Source: an uncultured Thermoanaerobacteraceae bacterium
GTDB taxonomy: Bacteria > Bacillota > DSM-12270 > Thermacetogeniales > Thermacetogeniaceae
NCBI GenBank assembly: GCA_937914965.1
Contig: CALGIY010000382.1
Coordinates: 1 to 6,146, forward strand
DNA: 6,146 bases
Reading direction: 5' to 3'
Below are positions 5,330 to 6,146 of this stretch, in pieces. Position numbers and translations under genes: made by a program. Position 1 is the stretch's first letter. Each line of letters begins with the position of its first letter. The notes beneath the pieces were generated by a model, which worked only from the letters and a program-made list of their open reading frames with translations, was not told the DNA's origin and ran no database searches.

Positions 5330-5463
5330 AGAGCAAGGAGGTAAACCTCCTCTTTACCGGGGCCGCCCCCGGCAGCGTTAATGGTTTTTTCAGCCTCGAC
5401 AAGCTTTTGTACATCTCCGTCAGTAATCGGTGCTATGTCCATTTCTTTAAGAACCTCTGACAA
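5311..5463 (-). CDS. Small hypothetical protein, 50 residues
   Basis: On the minus strand TTG at 5463 is preceded by AAGGAGG with eight bases of spacing, a near-ideal ribosome binding site. The frame runs 50 codons to TAA at 5311-5313. It starts MSEVLKEMDIAPITDGDVQK, continues LVEAEKTINAAGGGPGKEEV and ends YLLALKRRGR: a probable acidic amphipathic N-terminal helix, a glycine-rich turn and a basic C-terminus. There is no membrane segment or cysteine. I do not recognise a family. Its stop codon falls in the loop of the terminator whose T6 run follows on this strand, so gene and terminator fit together as one unit. It is divergent from aroE and convergent with yqeG. The 3' half also contains tandem hairpins, so an RNA role is an alternative or additional reading. 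Confidence 0.6.
   Translation of the reverse strand: MSEVLKEMDIAPITDGDVQKLVEAEKTINAAGGGPGKEEVYLLALKRRGR
5336..5372. repeat. Two tandem perfect hairpins beside the terminator
   Basis: AGGAGGT (5336-5342) pairs with ACCTCCT (5345-5351), and CCGGGG (5357-5362) pairs with CCCCGG (5367-5372) around CCGC. With the terminator stem at 5302-5320 this makes three consecutive stems within 71 bases. They lie inside the 50-codon minus-strand frame, so the transcript 3' end should be highly structured. Confidence 0.5.
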
Positions 5464-5490
5464 ATGGAGTGCCTCCTTTCTGTGTATTCT

Positions 5491-5518
5491 TTGTTATTAT
5501 TATCATAAGCAATATAAA
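5491..5518 (+). promoter_or_regulatory. Candidate vegetative promoter of aroE
   Basis: TTGTTA (5491-5496) and TATAAA (5513-5518) are separated by 16 bases, close to the sigma-A consensus and in AT-rich DNA. Transcription would start near 5525, leaving a leader of about 44 bases before the first aroE ATG. It lies after the terminator at 5302-5320, so aroE would be transcribed independently of yqeG. Confidence 0.45.
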
Positions 5519-5568
5519 TATGCTCAGGAGAGCTTAAAATTATTCTTAAAGAGAGCAGGGGGCGTGGA

Positions 5569-6146
5569 ATGTCGAACTTTGTAGAGAAGGATAGTATGCC
5601 AGTTAGCGGCTCAACCAAGGTGTTTGCTTTATTTGGTGACCCGGTGACTCACTCCCTTTCCCCGGTAATGCAGAACAGGGCATTTCGTGCATTGGGCCTT
5701 GACTGCTGTTATGTGCCATTTCATGTCTGCAGTGGAGAACTTGCTGCAGCTGTGGCTGCGGTGCGGGCGTTAAATCTCGGGGGAGTAAATCTCACCATTC
5801 CTCATAAGGAGCAGGTTTTGAGCTATCTTGACGAGGTTGACCAGGAAGCGCTGCTGATCGGGGCGGTGAATACGATTGTGAATAGGAACGGTTTTTTATG
5901 CGGGTATAACACCGATGCATCAGGATTTCTAGCCTCCCTTCTATCGTTGGGGTTTGACCCTTTAGGGAAAAGGGCTGTTATTTTAGGTGCTGGGGGTGCG
6001 GCTCGGGCAGTATCTTTTGCTTTGGCGGGCAGGGGGGTCTCTCAGATCGATATTTGCAACAGGAGTTTGGAAAAAGCGGAACACCTTGCCCGAGATCTAA
6101 CCAAGGGTACAAAAGTTGATGTCAGAGTGAGAGATTTGAGAGACCC
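5569..6146 (+). CDS. aroE: Shikimate dehydrogenase, N-terminal part (runs off the window)
   Basis: AroE reduces 3-dehydroshikimate to shikimate with NADPH, the fourth step of the common aromatic pathway. The 192 visible codons contain HSLSP (28-32, substrate binding), NLTIPHK (74-80, catalytic K80), GAVNT (98-102), GYNTD (112-116, catalytic D116), the NADP-binding loop GAGGAARA (140-147) and NRS (164-166), which contacts the NADP phosphate in the family. About 90 to 100 residues are missing at the right edge. ATG at 5569 has AGGGGGC (5557-5563) upstream. An in-frame ATG at 5596 with AGAAGG just before it is a plausible alternative and would give an N-terminus nearer the usual family length. 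No frameshift or missing catalytic residue is seen. Confidence 0.93.
   Translation, partial: MSNFVEKDSMPVSGSTKVFALFGDPVTHSLSPVMQNRAFRALGLDCCYVPFHVCSGELAAAVAAVRALNLGGVNLTIPHKEQVLSYLDEVDQEALLIGAVNTIVNRNGFLCGYNTDASGFLASLLSLGFDPLGKRAVILGAGGAARAVSFALAGRGVSQIDICNRSLEKAEHLARDLTKGTKVDVRVRDLRD

Noticed and set aside
5335..5341. AAGGAGG on the plus strand as a ribosome binding site
   Set aside because: No start codon follows at a usable distance, and the sequence is one arm of a hairpin inside a minus-strand ORF.

Overview
The window joins two unrelated kinds of DNA. Bases 1 to about 1440 are GC-rich and hold internal pieces of four unrelated housekeeping genes: NADP-type malic enzyme (maeB), flagellar hook-filament junction protein (flgL), a VIT/CCC1-family membrane protein on the minus strand, and purH. 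Their protein sequences look gammaproteobacterial, most like Xanthomonadaceae (Lysobacter/Stenotrophomonas type; from memory, no search was possible). None is complete, and each join falls where two source sequences could share a few bases. This block is best read as a concatenated chimera or contaminant, not a natural locus.

From about 1440 to the end the DNA is moderate-GC, with strong AGGAGG-type ribosome binding sites, and comes from an endospore-forming Gram-positive, probably a clostridial (Peptococcota-like) bacterium. It starts in the C-terminus of mltG (endolytic transglycosylase). Next, on the plus strand, is a class B penicillin-binding protein. A minus-strand cluster follows: sigK (mother-cell sporulation sigma factor, uninterrupted and with a pro-sequence), a DUF1540 cysteine protein, and a 45-codon basic ORF that runs tail-to-tail into the PBP gene. 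Divergent from sigK lie a possible small reading frame broken by one TGA and then yqeG (HAD phosphatase). A terminator that works in both directions separates yqeG from a 50-codon minus-strand ORF, which also holds tandem hairpins. The window ends inside aroE (shikimate dehydrogenase), read divergently from that small ORF.

The Gram-positive part makes sense together. MltG and the PBP act on peptidoglycan, sigK directs late mother-cell genes, and the PBP position recalls the mother-cell PBP4b of Bacillus. The yqeG/aroE proximity also resembles Bacillus. No mobile element, CRISPR array, tRNA or rRNA was seen. The least explained items are the three very small ORFs and the chimeric 5' block. I found no convincing new multi-gene system.
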